A stretch of 64,000 bases of DNA from Myroides sp. NP-2 (GTDB lineage Bacteria; Bacteroidota; Bacteroidia; Flavobacteriales; Flavobacteriaceae), in assembly GCF_014145665.1 (NCBI RefSeq), contig NZ_JACHTD010000002.1:1-64000 (forward strand), given 5' to 3'. This document shows positions 33,956-43,389 of the stretch, piece after piece. The position numbers and the translations under genes are program-made. The stretch's first letter is position 1; each line of letters begins with the position of its first letter. The notes under the pieces were generated by a model. It searched no databases, was not told the origin of the DNA, and saw only the letters and a program-made list of their open reading frames with translations.

Positions 33956-34544
33956 TACACTGGATTCTACACAATACAATTTCCTCCCTTATGATGGGAC
34001 GGTGAATTGTTATGGCTATCTGCTACACACTGAAGAAGCTGCTTTTTACTTTGACCATTTACTACGTCACATCGAATGGAAAAATGACGAAGCGGTGATA
34101 TTTGGCAAACGCGTAATTACCAAACGCAAAGTGGCATGGTATGGATCCAAGTCTTTTCAATACACCTACTCCAATGTAACGAAACTCGCTTTACCTTGGA
34201 CGCCAGAATTGCTTGCATTAAAAGACCGCATTGAAAAAACAACGGGCGAAACCTATAATTCCTGCCTGTTAAATCTATATCATGATGGCAGTGAAGGGAT
34301 GGCTTGGCACAGTGATGGTGAAAAAGATTTGAAGAAAAATGGCGCAATTGCTTCCTTGAGTTTAGGAGCTACGCGAAAATTCATGTTTAAGCACAAAACT
34401 ACACAAGAAAAAGTAACTTTTATACTAGAAAGTGGACACTTATTGGTCATGAAAGACGAAACACAAACGTTTTGGGTCCATCGTCTACCCCCGACAAAAG
34501 TCGTTCATCATCCACGTATTAACCTAACATTCAGAACCATATAA
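33942..34544 (+). CDS. AlkB-type alpha-ketoglutarate-dependent DNA dioxygenase
   Basis: A 200-aa Fe(II)/2-oxoglutarate dioxygenase. NSCLLNLYHDGSEGMAWHSD gives the metal ligands H123 and D125. H180 in WVHRLPPT is the third ligand, and R192/R198 in PRINLTFRTI bind 2-oxoglutarate. The nucleotide-recognition lid is at residues 60-80 (KRKVAWYGSKSFQYTYS). It oxidatively removes methyl groups from 1-methyladenine and 3-methylcytosine. Its start lies inside the end of the Ada-like gene, forming a compact adaptive-response operon. Confidence 0.95.
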   Translation: MDLFNTLDSTQYNFLPYDGTVNCYGYLLHTEEAAFYFDHLLRHIEWKNDEAVIFGKRVITKRKVAWYGSKSFQYTYSNVTKLALPWTPELLALKDRIEKTTGETYNSCLLNLYHDGSEGMAWHSDGEKDLKKNGAIASLSLGATRKFMFKHKTTQEKVTFILESGHLLVMKDETQTFWVHRLPPTKVVHHPRINLTFRTI

Positions 34545-34660
34545 AAATAAAAAACAGCCCCCCAACCTAGAGAGCTGTTTTAAACTAAAAACATAATAAC
34601 TAACTCAATTATTCTCGCAAGTAAGAATAATCAAACCAATAAACAACTATAGAGTTATTG

Positions 34661-36079
34661 TTACAACATCGAAGTTGGACAAACAAAAGCTGTTTTATCC
34701 AAACTAGTACGAGGCGCTAGTGCTTGGAATCCACCAACGACATCTACTACTTTTAAAAAGCCATTGGCACGTAATATTGAAGCGGCAATCATACTGCGAT
34801 AGCCCCCTGCACAAAACACCACATGGGTTTTTTCTTTATCTAGTGTGCGTAATTTTTCTTCTAATATATTAAGCGAAATAAAGGCGGAATCCACTAAATG
34901 TTCCGATCGGTATTCATTTTCCTTTCGCACGTCTAACAGGGTTGCATGTTCACTTTCGATATAAGCATCAAATTGATGCGCTTCTAAACGCGGAATCGTA
35001 TGCAAGGGGCGATTTGCTTTTTTCCACGTTTCCACTCCACCTGCTAAAAAGCCAACGGTATGGTCGTAGCCTACACGAGATAAGCGAATCATGCTTTCTT
35101 CTTCCTTACCTACTTCGGTAATCAAAAGAATGGGCTGTTGAATATCTTTAATCAACTCCCCTACCCAAACGGCAAAGGGTCCACTTAAACCAATATTAAT
35201 ACTCTTTGGAATAAAACCTGTTGCAAAATCTTGAGGAGTGCGTGTATCAAGTACCAATACCTCTCCTGTGTCCAACATTTTATCAAACATGGCTAAGGTT
35301 AACGGTTTATACGCGCGATCCAAAACCTCATCTAACTGCTCATATCCCCCTATGTTTAGCAAGACATTTTTTGGAAAATATTGAGGAGGGGTAGCCAGCC
35401 CAGTAAGCAACTCCTCGACAAATTCATCTTCCGTCATATCAGCACGTAGTGCATAATTGGTCTTCTTCTGATTGCCCAATGTATCTGTAGTTTCCTTGCT
35501 CATATTTTTACCACATGCACTTCCAGCTCCGTGATTTGGGTACACGATTAAATGATCGGGTAGTGGCATGATTTTGTGGCGTAGTGACTGATATAAATGC
35601 CTTGCTAATTTTTCTTGTGTTAATTCTGATTTGACAAGCTGCACCAAATCAGGACGTCCAACGTCGCCAATAAACAAGGTATCCCCAGTAATAATGGCTT
35701 GTGGTTCTCCTGCTTCGTCAAAGATCAAATAGGTGCAACTCTCCATAGTATGTCCTGGTGTATGCAATACTTGAACCTTAACACCTCCTACGTAAAAGAT
35801 TTGATTGTCCGTGGCGATAATAGCCTCATAACTCGGTGACGCAGTAGGCCCAAATACAATCTTGGCACCTGTTTTTTGCATTAAGTCCAAATGACCACTG
35901 ACAAAGTCTGCGTGAAAATGAGTTTCAAAAACATAGTTAATCACAGCACCATCTTTTGTTGCTCGATCCAAATAAGGTTGCACATCGCGCAAAGGATCAA
36001 ATATCGCTGCTTCTCCATTACTTGACAGATAATATGCGGCATGTGCAATACACCCGGTATAAATTTGTTCAATTTTCAT
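34661..36079 (-). CDS. MBL-fold hydrolase with two rhodanese domains (persulfide dioxygenase-like)
   Basis: A 472-aa protein from MKIEQIYTGCIAHAAYYL; two codons upstream only a UUG is available. Residues 1-245 are a metallo-beta-lactamase fold with THFHADFVSGH, LHTPGHTMES, ITGDTLFIGDVGRPDL and YPNHGAGSACG, the ETHE1/Blh-type pattern of glutathione persulfide dioxygenases. Two rhodanese domains follow. The first (VLVLDTRTPQDFATGFIP) lacks the catalytic Cys; the second has CAGGYRS and is probably active. It likely detoxifies sulfide or persulfide. Transcribed alone and divergent from aconitase. Confidence 0.9.
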   Translation of the reverse strand: MKIEQIYTGCIAHAAYYLSSNGEAAIFDPLRDVQPYLDRATKDGAVINYVFETHFHADFVSGHLDLMQKTGAKIVFGPTASPSYEAIIATDNQIFYVGGVKVQVLHTPGHTMESCTYLIFDEAGEPQAIITGDTLFIGDVGRPDLVQLVKSELTQEKLARHLYQSLRHKIMPLPDHLIVYPNHGAGSACGKNMSKETTDTLGNQKKTNYALRADMTEDEFVEELLTGLATPPQYFPKNVLLNIGGYEQLDEVLDRAYKPLTLAMFDKMLDTGEVLVLDTRTPQDFATGFIPKSINIGLSGPFAVWVGELIKDIQQPILLITEVGKEEESMIRLSRVGYDHTVGFLAGGVETWKKANRPLHTIPRLEAHQFDAYIESEHATLLDVRKENEYRSEHLVDSAFISLNILEEKLRTLDKEKTHVVFCAGGYRSMIAASILRANGFLKVVDVVGGFQALAPRTSLDKTAFVCPTSML

Positions 36080-36241
36080 AATCAATCTTTTAAGTCAAGT
36101 AAAAGTAGCTCTTCTATACCGAGATAAAAATGACAATTATCATACAGATCTGCACTATTTTATATTTATTTTAAGAATTAAAGCAGGCATCTGCCCGATG
36201 CAATCCATTATTTTTTTGTAAATTGGGAAAAACTAACAATT

Positions 36242-38974
36242 ATGAGAAATTACAAAATAGCCTCGCTTAAAAAGCTACAAGACGAGGGCAAAAACATGCA
36301 TCGTTTGCCTTTCTCAATTCGCATTCTCTTAGAAAACGTACTGAGAAATCACGACGGCTTTGCCATTACAGATGAGCACATCGATACGTTAGTCAATTGG
36401 CAACCTCAACCCACAGATAAGGATATTCCATTTAAACCGGCACGTGTATTAATGCAGGATTTTACGGGTGTTCCTGGAGTAGTAGATCTTGCATCCTTAC
36501 GTGCTGAATATGTTCGACAAGGAAAAAATGGAGAAAAAATCACACCCGCTATTCCCGTTGATTTAGTGATTGACCACTCGGTGCAAGTAGACTATTTTGG
36601 AACTGACTATTCATATAAAGAAAATGTAACCAAAGAGTATGAGCGCAATGCCGAACGTTATGAACTTCTCAAATGGGCTCAACAAGAATTAAAAGGATTT
36701 ACTGTAGTGCCACCAGGCATGGGAATTTGTCACCAAGTAAACTTAGAATACCTCGCTCAAGGGGTCATTAATCGAGACGGTTGGTTATTTCCAGATACTT
36801 TAGTAGGGACAGATTCTCATACCCCTATGGTCAATGGAATTGGTGTAATTGCTTGGGGAGTTGGAGGAATTGAGGCAGAAGCAGCCATGCTAGGTCAACC
36901 GATTTACTTTACTTGTCCCGAAGTTGTTGGACTCAAACTAACGGGAAAAATTCCCGAAGGTGCTACCGCTACCGATATGGTGCTCTCTATTACCAAAGTA
37001 TTGCGCAAGCAAGGTGTTGTCGGAAAGTTTGTTGAGGTGTATGGTGATGCTTTAGATCACTTATCCGTTACGGATCGCGCAACAATCTCCAACATGTCTC
37101 CAGAGTTTGGGTGTACTGTAACTTACTTCCCTATTGATGATCAAACGCTACATTATATGCGTCAAACCAATAGAGATGAAGACCACGTGAAATTAGTTGA
37201 AGAATACTGCAAAGAAAATCTTCTTTGGCGAACAGGTAAAGAAGACATTACCTATTCTGCTGTGGTAGAATTGGATTTAAATACACTAGAGCCAACAGTT
37301 TCAGGACCTAAACGTCCACAAGATAAAATCTTGGTGCGCGATTTAGATAAAACCTTCTCTTCCTTATTAGAAGAAGAATACAACCGCGCTTATGTTGCGG
37401 TGAAAGACCGCCGTGAATCGGCTTGGTTATCTGAAGGTGGATCAGGGACTGAATTCATCTACAAACAAGCCGAAAATTCTACCAATCAACCCACTGAAGT
37501 GGTGAAAGAAGCTATGCGAGCAGTTCGCATCAAACAAAAAAACAAAGAATACGTCGTAAGTGATGGTAGTATCGTACTAGCCGCCATTACGAGTTGTACC
37601 AATACCTCTAATCCTGAAGTAATGATTGGCGCAGGATTAGTTGCTCGAAAAGCCATACAACGTGGATTGCGCACCAAATCATGGGTTAAAACAAGTTTAG
37701 CTCCTGGTTCAAAAGTAGTAACCCATTACCTCGATCGCTCTGGTTTATCAGAAGATTTAGAAGCTTTGCGTTTCCATACCGTTGGATACGGGTGTACGTC
37801 ATGTATTGGAAATAGTGGTCCTTTACCAGCACCTATTGCAGAAGCGGTAAACCAAGGAGATTTAGTTGTTGCTTCTGTTCTTTCGGGAAATAGAAACTTC
37901 GAAGCTCGTGTACATCCACAAGTTAAAATGAATTTCTTAATGTCACCTATGCTTGTAGTTGCCTATGCTTTAGTAGGACGTGTAGACATTAACCTGATGA
38001 CAGATCCACTGGATTACGATCCAAATGGAGAACCAGTATATTTACGCGACATATGGCCTACACATGAAGAAATTAGAGCCGTTATCAACGACTCTTTAAA
38101 ACGTGAAGACTTCAAAGAAGTATACGATCAAATTTTTGAAGGAGAAGAAAACTGGAAGAATCTACAAGCCCCAAAAGGAGCAAGTTTCGAATGGAATCCA
38201 GCCTCTACTTACATCCGTCATGCACCCTTTTTTGACCATTTACCGAAAGATCCAAAACCGCTAACAGATATTCATGCAGCAAGAGTTTTACTTTATTTGG
38301 GTGACTCTGTAACAACAGATCATATTTCTCCAGCAGGTTCCTTTAACGAAGAATCAGCCGCTGGAAAATATTTGTTATCGCAAGGGGTAAAACCAGAAGA
38401 TTTTAACTCCTATGGATCCAGACGTGGAAATCACGAAGTGATGATGCGTGGTACCTTCGCCAATGTGCGCATTAAAAATAAAATTGCACAACGCGAAGGA
38501 GGTTATAGTACCTACTTCCCTACAAATGAATCCTTAACGGTATACGATACCGCTATGAAGTACAAAGAGACTGAAACGCCTCTGATTGTTATTGCTGGAA
38601 AAGAATATGGAAGTGGCTCGTCTCGTGATTGGGCGGCTAAAGGAGCTTATTTATTAGGTATAAAGGCTGTGATTGCAGAAAGTTTTGAACGCATCCACCG
38701 CAGTAACTTAATTGGAATGGGGATTGCACCTTTGCAATTCTTACCCGAGCAGTCAGCAGAACGTTTAGGCCTTACGGGTACAGAGACCTTTACTATTACA
38801 GGATTAGCTGAAAACCTAACACCACATAAAATTGTAGAGATCACAGCGACGAATGAAGCCAATCAAACGATTAAGTTCCAAGCCTTGGCGCGATTTGATT
38901 CACTCATCGAAATTGAATACTATAAAAATGATGGAATTCTCCAATATGTTTTGAGAGACTTCTTGAAAAACTAA
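36242..38974 (+). CDS. acnA: Aconitate hydratase AcnA
   Basis: A 910-aa TCA-cycle enzyme that converts citrate to isocitrate. The AcnA/IRP1 layout is complete: LVGTDSHTPMVNGIGVIAWG, the 4Fe-4S cysteines in TSCTNTSNPEVM (near residue 451) and GYGCTSCIGNSG (near 517 and 520), and the C-terminal swivel domain with DSVTTDHISPAGSF, NSYGSRRGNHEVMMRGTF and KEYGSGSSRDWAAKGAYLLG. The length is as in E. coli AcnA (891). Flavobacteria often use a different mitochondrial-type aconitase, so this is worth noting. The -7 region TAAATTGG is imperfect. A hairpin terminator follows. Confidence 0.96.
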   Translation: MRNYKIASLKKLQDEGKNMHRLPFSIRILLENVLRNHDGFAITDEHIDTLVNWQPQPTDKDIPFKPARVLMQDFTGVPGVVDLASLRAEYVRQGKNGEKITPAIPVDLVIDHSVQVDYFGTDYSYKENVTKEYERNAERYELLKWAQQELKGFTVVPPGMGICHQVNLEYLAQGVINRDGWLFPDTLVGTDSHTPMVNGIGVIAWGVGGIEAEAAMLGQPIYFTCPEVVGLKLTGKIPEGATATDMVLSITKVLRKQGVVGKFVEVYGDALDHLSVTDRATISNMSPEFGCTVTYFPIDDQTLHYMRQTNRDEDHVKLVEEYCKENLLWRTGKEDITYSAVVELDLNTLEPTVSGPKRPQDKILVRDLDKTFSSLLEEEYNRAYVAVKDRRESAWLSEGGSGTEFIYKQAENSTNQPTEVVKEAMRAVRIKQKNKEYVVSDGSIVLAAITSCTNTSNPEVMIGAGLVARKAIQRGLRTKSWVKTSLAPGSKVVTHYLDRSGLSEDLEALRFHTVGYGCTSCIGNSGPLPAPIAEAVNQGDLVVASVLSGNRNFEARVHPQVKMNFLMSPMLVVAYALVGRVDINLMTDPLDYDPNGEPVYLRDIWPTHEEIRAVINDSLKREDFKEVYDQIFEGEENWKNLQAPKGASFEWNPASTYIRHAPFFDHLPKDPKPLTDIHAARVLLYLGDSVTTDHISPAGSFNEESAAGKYLLSQGVKPEDFNSYGSRRGNHEVMMRGTFANVRIKNKIAQREGGYSTYFPTNESLTVYDTAMKYKETETPLIVIAGKEYGSGSSRDWAAKGAYLLGIKAVIAESFERIHRSNLIGMGIAPLQFLPEQSAERLGLTGTETFTITGLAENLTPHKIVEITATNEANQTIKFQALARFDSLIEIEYYKNDGILQYVLRDFLKN

Positions 38975-38979
38975 AATAG

Positions 38980-39012
38980 AAAGAGGGTGTCCCAAAAGGT
39001 CACCCTCTTTTA
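38980..39012 (+). terminator. Terminator of acnA
   Basis: AAGAGGGTG (38981-38989) pairs with CACCCTCTT (39001-39009) followed by T, between the convergent acnA and the response-regulator gene. Confidence 0.85.
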
Positions 39013-39014
39013 TA

Positions 39015-39674
39015 TTAAACAAATCCTAGTCTTATTGCATCTTGCACTAAATTTGCCGAATCGAAGGAGCCAAACGCCGTTTTCATTTTGGCAATTCGCT
39101 TTTTGATGGTTGGCGTAGATAAAGGAATATAATTTTCCAAATCAACCAATTTATGTCCTTTAGCCAATAGAATCAATATCGCCCGATTGTAATCGTCATA
39201 CATCACTGCTTTATGCAACATCTTTTCTAAGCACTGCTTAACCAATGGACTTTGGTAAGTACCTCCACCTAACACCGTAGTCACAATATCAATCAATACT
39301 TGTGGTGTAATTTCATTTTTTCCAATAACACTTGTGGGTCTGATATTCTTTACAATTTCATAAATTGTAAAGATTTCTGTATGTCCAGTTATGGTAATTG
39401 TCCTACAACTAGGCATTTCTTTCTTGATGTAGCGAATAATATCTCCACCATCTTCCCAAGAAGACAGTTCTCCTTTTGGCAAGGAGAAATCCACAAGTGC
39501 CAAGTCATACGGCTTTTCTTCCTCTATTGCTTGATCTATTTTTTGTTTGGCTTCTGAGCAATCAAAGGCTCCCTCAAACCTATACGATTGGGCTATTGCT
39601 TCATGACCTGACAAAGCCATTCGATATCCCTCAACAATTAAAGGATGATCGTCTACTAACAAAATTCTCTTCAT
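39015..39674 (-). CDS. Orphan response regulator with HTH output
   Basis: A 219-aa protein. The receiver domain has LLVDDHPLIVEGYRMAL, phospho-acceptor D62 (LALVDFSLPKGE) and TITGHTE. The C-terminal helix-turn-helix (residues about 150-215; ILLAKGHKLVDLENYIP, STPTIKKRIAKMKTAFGS) resembles a degenerate LuxR/FixJ-type output in which the usual LT.RE start is replaced. No kinase gene is adjacent, so it must be served by a kinase elsewhere. Transcribed alone, convergent with acnA. Confidence 0.85.
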   Translation of the reverse strand: MKRILLVDDHPLIVEGYRMALSGHEAIAQSYRFEGAFDCSEAKQKIDQAIEEEKPYDLALVDFSLPKGELSSWEDGGDIIRYIKKEMPSCRTITITGHTEIFTIYEIVKNIRPTSVIGKNEITPQVLIDIVTTVLGGGTYQSPLVKQCLEKMLHKAVMYDDYNRAILILLAKGHKLVDLENYIPLSTPTIKKRIAKMKTAFGSFDSANLVQDAIRLGFV

Positions 39675-39910
39675 AAAACAATCCTTAATATCTCTAGTCT
39701 AGCCTTTTTTCAACCTTAGGGAATCCCCCTTAATCCATTCCCCAACAGATTATAGGTTTAAATCGACATTCAATCAACACGTTACGCAATGAACCTGTTA
39801 CCTGCTAATGTAATAAAAAACAGTATTTGTTTTTGTGCCCTCCTGTATATTTATACATTTTTATACTAAAAGGATACAAGAGAAAGCTCATTCCTCTTTC
39901 AAAGGAATAA

Positions 39911-39943
39911 AAAAAGGTCAATTCCCTGGGGAATTGACCTTTT
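39911..39943. terminator. Terminator downstream of asd
   Basis: AAAAGGTCAATTCCC and GGGAATTGACCTTTT form a long perfect stem with a very short loop, 20 bases after the asd stop on the minus strand. Confidence 0.9.
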
Positions 39944-39963
39944 CTATCTTGTGAATTCGTTCG

Positions 39964-40953
39964 TTATACCAGTTGATTAGCAACTAAATACTCGGCAATT
40001 TGAATGGTATTTGTAGCGGCTCCTTTTCGCAAGTTATCTGCTACAATCCACATATTTAATGTATTGGGTTGCGTTTCGTCTCGGCGAATTCGCCCAACAA
40101 AAACGTCGTCTTTTCCTTGTGCATAAATAGGCATTGGATACGTATTGGTATCAATATTATCCTGTACAACAAGGCCAGGAGTTTCATGCAACAATCGACG
40201 TACATCTTCGACAGCAAAATCGCGTTCAAAAGAGACATTTACGGTTTCACTGTGTCCACCCACAACAGGAATACGCACTGCAGTAGCTGTTACTAATACC
40301 GTATCATCTTCTAATATTTTTTTGGTTTCATTGACCAATTTCATTTCTTCTTTCGTATATCCATTGGCTTCAAAAACATCGCAATGAGGCAACGCATTTT
40401 TATGGATAGGGTAAGGATATGCCATATCGCCTTTTTCACCAGCGTATTCATTCTCCAATTGTTTCACCGCTTTAACCCCTGTTCCTGTAATGGATTGATA
40501 GGTAGAAACTACGACGCGTTTTACCTTGTATTTCTTATTTAATGGTGCCAATGCCATCACCAATTGGATGGTTGAACAGTTAGGATTGGCAATAATTTTA
40601 TCTTCTTTGGTTAAACTTGACGCATTAATTTCTGGAACGATTAATTTTTTGGTTGGATCCATTCGCCAAGCCGATGAATTATCAATCACGGTAGTTCCTA
40701 CTGCTGCAAATTTAGGGGCCCATTCCATAGCGATTGTTCCACCTGCAGAAAAAAGGGCTATAGCAGGTTTCATCTTTACAGCATCGGCCATTGATTGTAC
40801 TACAAACTTCTTCCCTTTAAATTCGATCTCACTTCCGACAGAGCGTTCGGAAGCAACAGGTATTAATTCTGTTACTGGAAAATTGCGTTCTGCTAATACT
40901 TTTAGCATAATCTCTCCTACCATGCCGGTAGCGCCTACTACTGCTACTTTCAT
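39964..40953 (-). CDS. asd: Aspartate-semialdehyde dehydrogenase
   Basis: A 329-aa enzyme that reduces aspartyl phosphate to the semialdehyde, the branch point to lysine, diaminopimelate, threonine and methionine. NADP-binding GATGMVGEIMLKVL is at the start, the catalytic cysteine C126 is in NPNCSTIQLVMAL, and the substrate-binding segment RIPVVGGHSETVNV includes the general-base His. Length is normal for the Gram-positive/Bacteroidota subgroup. It is 38 bases after recJ, in an osmC-recJ-asd run ending in a strong hairpin. Confidence 0.96.
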   Translation of the reverse strand: MKVAVVGATGMVGEIMLKVLAERNFPVTELIPVASERSVGSEIEFKGKKFVVQSMADAVKMKPAIALFSAGGTIAMEWAPKFAAVGTTVIDNSSAWRMDPTKKLIVPEINASSLTKEDKIIANPNCSTIQLVMALAPLNKKYKVKRVVVSTYQSITGTGVKAVKQLENEYAGEKGDMAYPYPIHKNALPHCDVFEANGYTKEEMKLVNETKKILEDDTVLVTATAVRIPVVGGHSETVNVSFERDFAVEDVRRLLHETPGLVVQDNIDTNTYPMPIYAQGKDDVFVGRIRRDETQPNTLNMWIVADNLRKGAATNTIQIAEYLVANQLV

Positions 40954-40991
40954 TTTAAATCAATAAAATTATATTTAGTTAAATTTTTGCT

Positions 40992-42692
40992 TCAAACAAG
41001 CTGCATATCTTTGATTTGCAACTGATTGTTAATTTCACCTTTCCATTCGTTTTCTTCAATCGAATAGACTAAATCAAAAAATGAACGATTTTGTATATCA
41101 TCTAAGAACTTACCAAAGGAAAATCCGATGGCACTAAATCCTTTATCGAGATGCCCGCGTTGTCTCACATACATTTTCAGGTGCTCCTGATTGGCTCCTA
41201 ATCCACGAGCATATCCAGTATCATAGACGTTTTTAGTCAAGAAAACTGGACTCATATTTTCCGGTCCAAAGGGTTCGAATTGTCTTAATATCCGACAGAA
41301 CTTGGGCGTTATCTCAGCGAAATTAAGAATTGCATCTATTTCTACTTCTGGTATTAAATCTCGCTCCAATATGGTGCTAGATACCACCTCTTCGAACTTG
41401 GCTTTGAACTTATGGTAATTTTCTTTCTTACACGTCATTCCAGCGGCGTACATATGTCCTCCAAACTGAATTAATTCATCCGAACACGCTTCTAAAGCCG
41501 CATAGAGATCAAAATTTTTAACCGATCGAGCAGAAGCTGCTAGCACATCTCCACTAGCCGTAAATACAACGGTTGGTCGATAATAGGTTTCAATCAGGCG
41601 GGAGGCCACAATGCCGATTACTCCTTTGTGCCACGACTGATGAAAAACAACCGTCGACTTATTGTTAATTTCTCTATTTTCAATAATCTGATCTTTGGCT
41701 TCTTCTGTAATGTTTTGGTCTAATACTTTGCGTTCTTCATTAAAGGCAATAATCATTTCTGCTGTTTCTTCAGCTTCTCGCATCGAGAATCGAGTTAACA
41801 AGTCAACGGCGTAATTGCCGTGTTGTATTCGTCCTGCAGCATTAATTTTCGGTGCAACTTTAAAAACAATATCACTAACCGTATAATTACTTTGCTTATA
41901 TACATTAAGCAGTGCTTTTATTCCTGGGCGCGGGTTGCTATTAATCACCTCTAAACCAAAATAGGCCAAGATTCTATTTTCACCTGTAATAGGTACAATA
42001 TCCGCTCCAATAGCCGTTACGACAAGATCGAGATAAGGGCGTAAATCTTCAATAGTCTGATTTCGATTAGCAGCTAACGCTTGCACTAATTTAAATCCTA
42101 CCCCACATCCACACAATTCATCATAAGGGTAGGTGCAATCCCTGCGTTTGGGATCGAGTACGGCTACTGCATCTGGAATTTGATCACCGGGTAAATGATG
42201 ATCACAGATCACAAAATCAACTCCTTTCTGCTTGGCGTATTCGACGTGTTCAATGGATTTAATTCCACAATCAAGTGCAATAATTAGCTTAATATCATTA
42301 TCTGCTGCATAATCAATCCCCTGATACGATACGCCATACCCTTCTTTATAGCGATCTGGAATATAGCGATCTACCTGAGAATAATAGGTTTGGATATACG
42401 AATAGACTAAGGCTACCGCTGTAGTGCCATCCACGTCATAATCGCCAAAAACCATTATATTTTCTTTGTTCTCAATGGCTTGTTCAATTCGTTGAACTGC
42501 TTTGTCCATATCCTTCATCAGATAGGGGTCATGCAATTCCTCTAAAGCAGGGCGAAAGAAACTTTTCGCTTGCTCATAGGTTGTAATTCCACGATCAACC
42601 AAAAGCTTGGCTAAGATGGGATCAATACCCAATACGCGAACTAAATGGTCAACACTCTCTTGGTCTTTTGTCTCTTTTAAGGTCCACCGCAT
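40992..42692 (-). CDS. recJ: Single-stranded-DNA-specific exonuclease RecJ
   Basis: A 566-aa 5'-to-3' exonuclease for mismatch repair and recombination. DHH-family motifs are in order: MVFGDYDVDGTTAVAL (motif I), IIALDCGIKSIEHVEYA (II), VICDHHLPGDQIPDAVAVLD (III, DHH), CGCGVGFKLVQAL (IV), and the DHHA1 part with GGHMYAAGMTC. The OB-fold C-terminal region is present. Length matches the family. The start codon overlaps the stop of the osmC-type gene by one base (TAATG), so translation is coupled. Confidence 0.96.
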   Translation of the reverse strand: MRWTLKETKDQESVDHLVRVLGIDPILAKLLVDRGITTYEQAKSFFRPALEELHDPYLMKDMDKAVQRIEQAIENKENIMVFGDYDVDGTTAVALVYSYIQTYYSQVDRYIPDRYKEGYGVSYQGIDYAADNDIKLIIALDCGIKSIEHVEYAKQKGVDFVICDHHLPGDQIPDAVAVLDPKRRDCTYPYDELCGCGVGFKLVQALAANRNQTIEDLRPYLDLVVTAIGADIVPITGENRILAYFGLEVINSNPRPGIKALLNVYKQSNYTVSDIVFKVAPKINAAGRIQHGNYAVDLLTRFSMREAEETAEMIIAFNEERKVLDQNITEEAKDQIIENREINNKSTVVFHQSWHKGVIGIVASRLIETYYRPTVVFTASGDVLAASARSVKNFDLYAALEACSDELIQFGGHMYAAGMTCKKENYHKFKAKFEEVVSSTILERDLIPEVEIDAILNFAEITPKFCRILRQFEPFGPENMSPVFLTKNVYDTGYARGLGANQEHLKMYVRQRGHLDKGFSAIGFSFGKFLDDIQNRSFFDLVYSIEENEWKGEINNQLQIKDMQLV

Positions 42693-43117
42693 TATTGTTG
42701 TTTATGGTAATGAATAGTGGTTTCTACTTTCGCAAATTGCGTAAACATATGCATTACTCCACAATATTTTTCGACCGATAAATCAACGGCTTTTTTTAGT
42801 TTGGCTTCATCGAGATTATCGCCATAAAAATGGTAATCTACACGCACAGTATGGTATACAGCAGGATCTTCATCCGTTAGTAGTCCTTCGGTTTCAATTT
42901 TAAAATCAGCAACATCTAATCTCATTTTTTTGATTAAAGAAGCAACGTCTAATCCTGAGCATCCTGCCAAAGCAGATAGCATCAAGGCTTTAGGGCGAAA
43001 CCCTTTATTATCTCCTCCATTTTCTGGTCCTGCATCTATTCGCATGGTTTCTCCACTTGGATTCGTCGATTCAAATTGCATATTCTCTAACCAAGTAGTG
43101 GTAACTTTATGTGACAT
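42692..43117 (-). CDS. OsmC-family peroxide/stress protein
   Basis: A 141-aa OsmC/Ohr-fold protein. The pattern FRPKALMLSALAGCSGLDVAS contains the peroxidatic-type cysteine. The second conserved Cys lies in EKYCGVMHMF, so both redox cysteines are present. The N-terminal strand region (TTWLENMQFES) is typical of the YhfA-like branch rather than Ohr. It probably reduces small organic peroxides or holds a thiol-linked ligand. First gene of the osmC-recJ-asd operon, with a -7 box upstream. Confidence 0.88.
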   Translation of the reverse strand: MSHKVTTTWLENMQFESTNPSGETMRIDAGPENGGDNKGFRPKALMLSALAGCSGLDVASLIKKMRLDVADFKIETEGLLTDEDPAVYHTVRVDYHFYGDNLDEAKLKKAVDLSVEKYCGVMHMFTQFAKVETTIHYHKQQ

Positions 43118-43136
43118 AATCTAATATCATTTTTAT

Positions 43137-43144
43137 CAAATGTA
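43137..43144 (-). promoter_or_regulatory. -7 promoter box of the osmC-recJ-asd operon
   Basis: TACATTTG on the minus strand, 20 bases upstream of the AUG at 43117. No TTG at the right spacing. Confidence 0.5.
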
Positions 43145-43339
43145 TCAAAAAATTTCAAGGATTAACCCTTTTAAAACGTTAATAATTAACCGTCCTTCGG
43201 CGTCAATTTCTCTGTTCTATCCTTGTAAATCAGAATAAAAAACGGCAAATAAATTTGGTTTTAGTATAGCTTGACGTAATTAGTCCTCTTTGGCAAAAAA
43301 AACACGGGAGTACTCTTGTCATTCAGCTGAAGAAGTTGC

Positions 43340-43389
43340 AAAAAACAAAAGGAGTCGTACCCTTTGTGTACAACTCCTTTTGTTTTTTA
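43340..43389 (-). terminator. Terminator of rsmI
   Basis: AAAAACAAAAGGAGTCGTAC and GTACAACTCCTTTTGTTTTT form a long stem with one mismatch. The right arm overlaps the rsmI stop region, so it ends the leftward rsmI transcript. Confidence 0.85.
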
